From positions 62,001 through 126,000 of the forward strand of contig NZ_BOPF01000018.1 in the NCBI RefSeq assembly GCF_016863615.1: a stretch of 64,000 bases of DNA, given 5' to 3'. This document shows positions 63,309 to 64,000 of the stretch, piece by piece. Within the stretch, counting starts at the first letter, position 1, and every line of letters starts with the position of its first letter. The position numbers were made by a program, and so were the translations under genes. The notes under the pieces are model-generated. The model was not told the origin of the DNA. It saw only the letters and a program-made list of their open reading frames with translations, and ran no database searches. The DNA comes from Virgisporangium aliadipatigenens. GTDB taxonomy: Bacteria; Actinomycetota; Actinomycetes; Mycobacteriales; Micromonosporaceae.

Positions 63309-63947
63309 ATGGCCGCGCACCCGCCCGACGCCGAACCGGTCGCGGTGGCGAGGTCGTCCGCGGTCGATCCGTTCCCGGTGCAGTTCCCGATCGTGGCACT
63401 GGTCGCCTCGGCCGGTGGGCTCGACGCGTTGATCCGGGTGCTCGCGCCGTTGCCGGCCGACCTGCCCGCCGCCGTCCTCGTGGCGTTGCACCAGGACCCG
63501 GCCCGGCCCAGCCAGCTGCGGCCGATCCTCGCGCGGAACACCCGGCTGCCCGTCGAGGTGGCCGTCGACCGGGCCGAGATCCGACCGGGGCGGGTCCTGA
63601 TCATCCCGCCCGCGCGGCACCTGCTGGTGACGGCCGACGCCCGCATCGGCCTGATCGACACGGGTGCCGTGCCGCCGGCCCGGCCCTCCGCCGACCTGCT
63701 GCTCGTCACCCTCGCGGTGATCTGCGGCAGGCGCGCGCTCGCCGTCGTCCTCACCGGCATGGGCCACGACGGCCAGGCCGGGGTGCGCGCCGTCGCGCAC
63801 TGCGGCGGCACGGTCCTGGCCCAGGACCGGGTCACGTCGAAGTTCTACGCGATGCCGTCGGCGGCCATCGCCACCACCAACGTGCAGCGGGTGCTCGCCC
63901 TCGACGACATCGCCGGCGCGATCGTCGACCACGTCATGCCGTCCTGA
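63309..63947 (+). CDS. Orphan CheB methylesterase-domain protein
   Basis: The 212-aa protein matches the catalytic domain of CheB without a receiver domain: VALVASAGGLDALIRVLAPL (Ser at about residue 34), AVLVALHQDPARPSQLRPIL (His at about 61), IIPPARHLLVTADARIGLID and VVLTGMGHDGQAGVRAV (Asp). The triad looks complete. No chemoreceptor or CheR gene is in the window, so a role in chemotaxis is doubtful. Such domains in actinobacteria are of unknown use. Confidence 0.85.
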   Translation: MAAHPPDAEPVAVARSSAVDPFPVQFPIVALVASAGGLDALIRVLAPLPADLPAAVLVALHQDPARPSQLRPILARNTRLPVEVAVDRAEIRPGRVLIIPPARHLLVTADARIGLIDTGAVPPARPSADLLLVTLAVICGRRALAVVLTGMGHDGQAGVRAVAHCGGTVLAQDRVTSKFYAMPSAAIATTNVQRVLALDDIAGAIVDHVMPS

Positions 63948-64000
63948 CCGGCCCGCGGGCCGCTCGCCTCAGGCGTCGGGCGCTGGTGGCCGGACGAACC
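63948..64000 (-). other. Window edge; possible C-terminal end of a minus-strand gene
   Basis: A GC-rich palindrome (GGCCCGCGGGCC, about 63951) is followed by a minus-strand stop at 63969-63971 preceded by codons for FVRPPAPDA. This could be the end of a gene running in from outside; too little is visible to judge. Confidence 0.3.

Overview
This 64-kb window comes from a high-GC, probably filamentous actinobacterium. The evidence is the GC-saturated third codon positions, WhiB and LAL (MalT-like) regulators, DUF6069 proteins, a class III lanthipeptide locus and a CBM2-GH30 secreted glycosidase. I see no rRNA, tRNA, CRISPR or intact insertion sequence. Almost all genes form tightly packed operons with 4-bp ATGA/GTGA stop-start overlaps.

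Region 1 (1-9.6 kb) holds two divergent RiPP-type loci. On the minus strand are a labionin-type lanthipeptide precursor (lanA), a hairpin, the class III synthetase lanKC and the start of an MFS exporter. On the plus strand is a coupled six-gene operon: a radical SAM enzyme, a haem-oxygenase-like diiron enzyme, a 66-aa peptide, a class III nucleotide cyclase fused to a STAND ATPase, a cytoplasmic subtilase and a GAF protein.

Region 2 (9.6-54.6 kb) is a stress, dormancy and transport island. It has five LAL/MalT-like proteins, one of which lacks its DNA-binding domain. It also has WhiB, a PP2C phosphatase, DUF6069, HdeD, DUF1269, DUF6325 and SHOCT proteins, M20 and M24 peptidases, three amino-acid or MFS transporters, a glutamate-cysteine ligase and a class II amidotransferase. 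The complete arginine deiminase pathway (arcA, arcB, arcC and an arcD-like antiporter) sits in one operon with a P-type cation ATPase. AI-2E, ThrE and NhaC transporters follow.

Most intergenic regions from 13.2 to 52.8 kb carry a 21-bp dyad, roughly CATCAYCC-N5-GGATGANG. At least 13 promoters show NANNNT at a fixed 20-21 bp from the dyad. In six cases the start codon follows the hexamer by only 5-7 nt, which predicts leaderless mRNAs. The GGATGA half-site matches the core of the E. coli MalT box, so one of the encoded LAL proteins is the natural candidate activator. This apparent regulon is the most interesting finding here.

Region 3 (54.6-64 kb) is ordinary chromosome: a beta-propeller lipoprotein-like protein, a Ser/Thr kinase, a GH30 glycosidase with a LacI-type operator, a two-permease ABC exporter, a GNAT protein and an orphan CheB domain. 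None of these carries the dyad. A second DNA-level feature is a 13-bp palindrome, GTCCACWGTGGAC. It occurs exactly at least eight times, mostly inside genes and in different reading frames.
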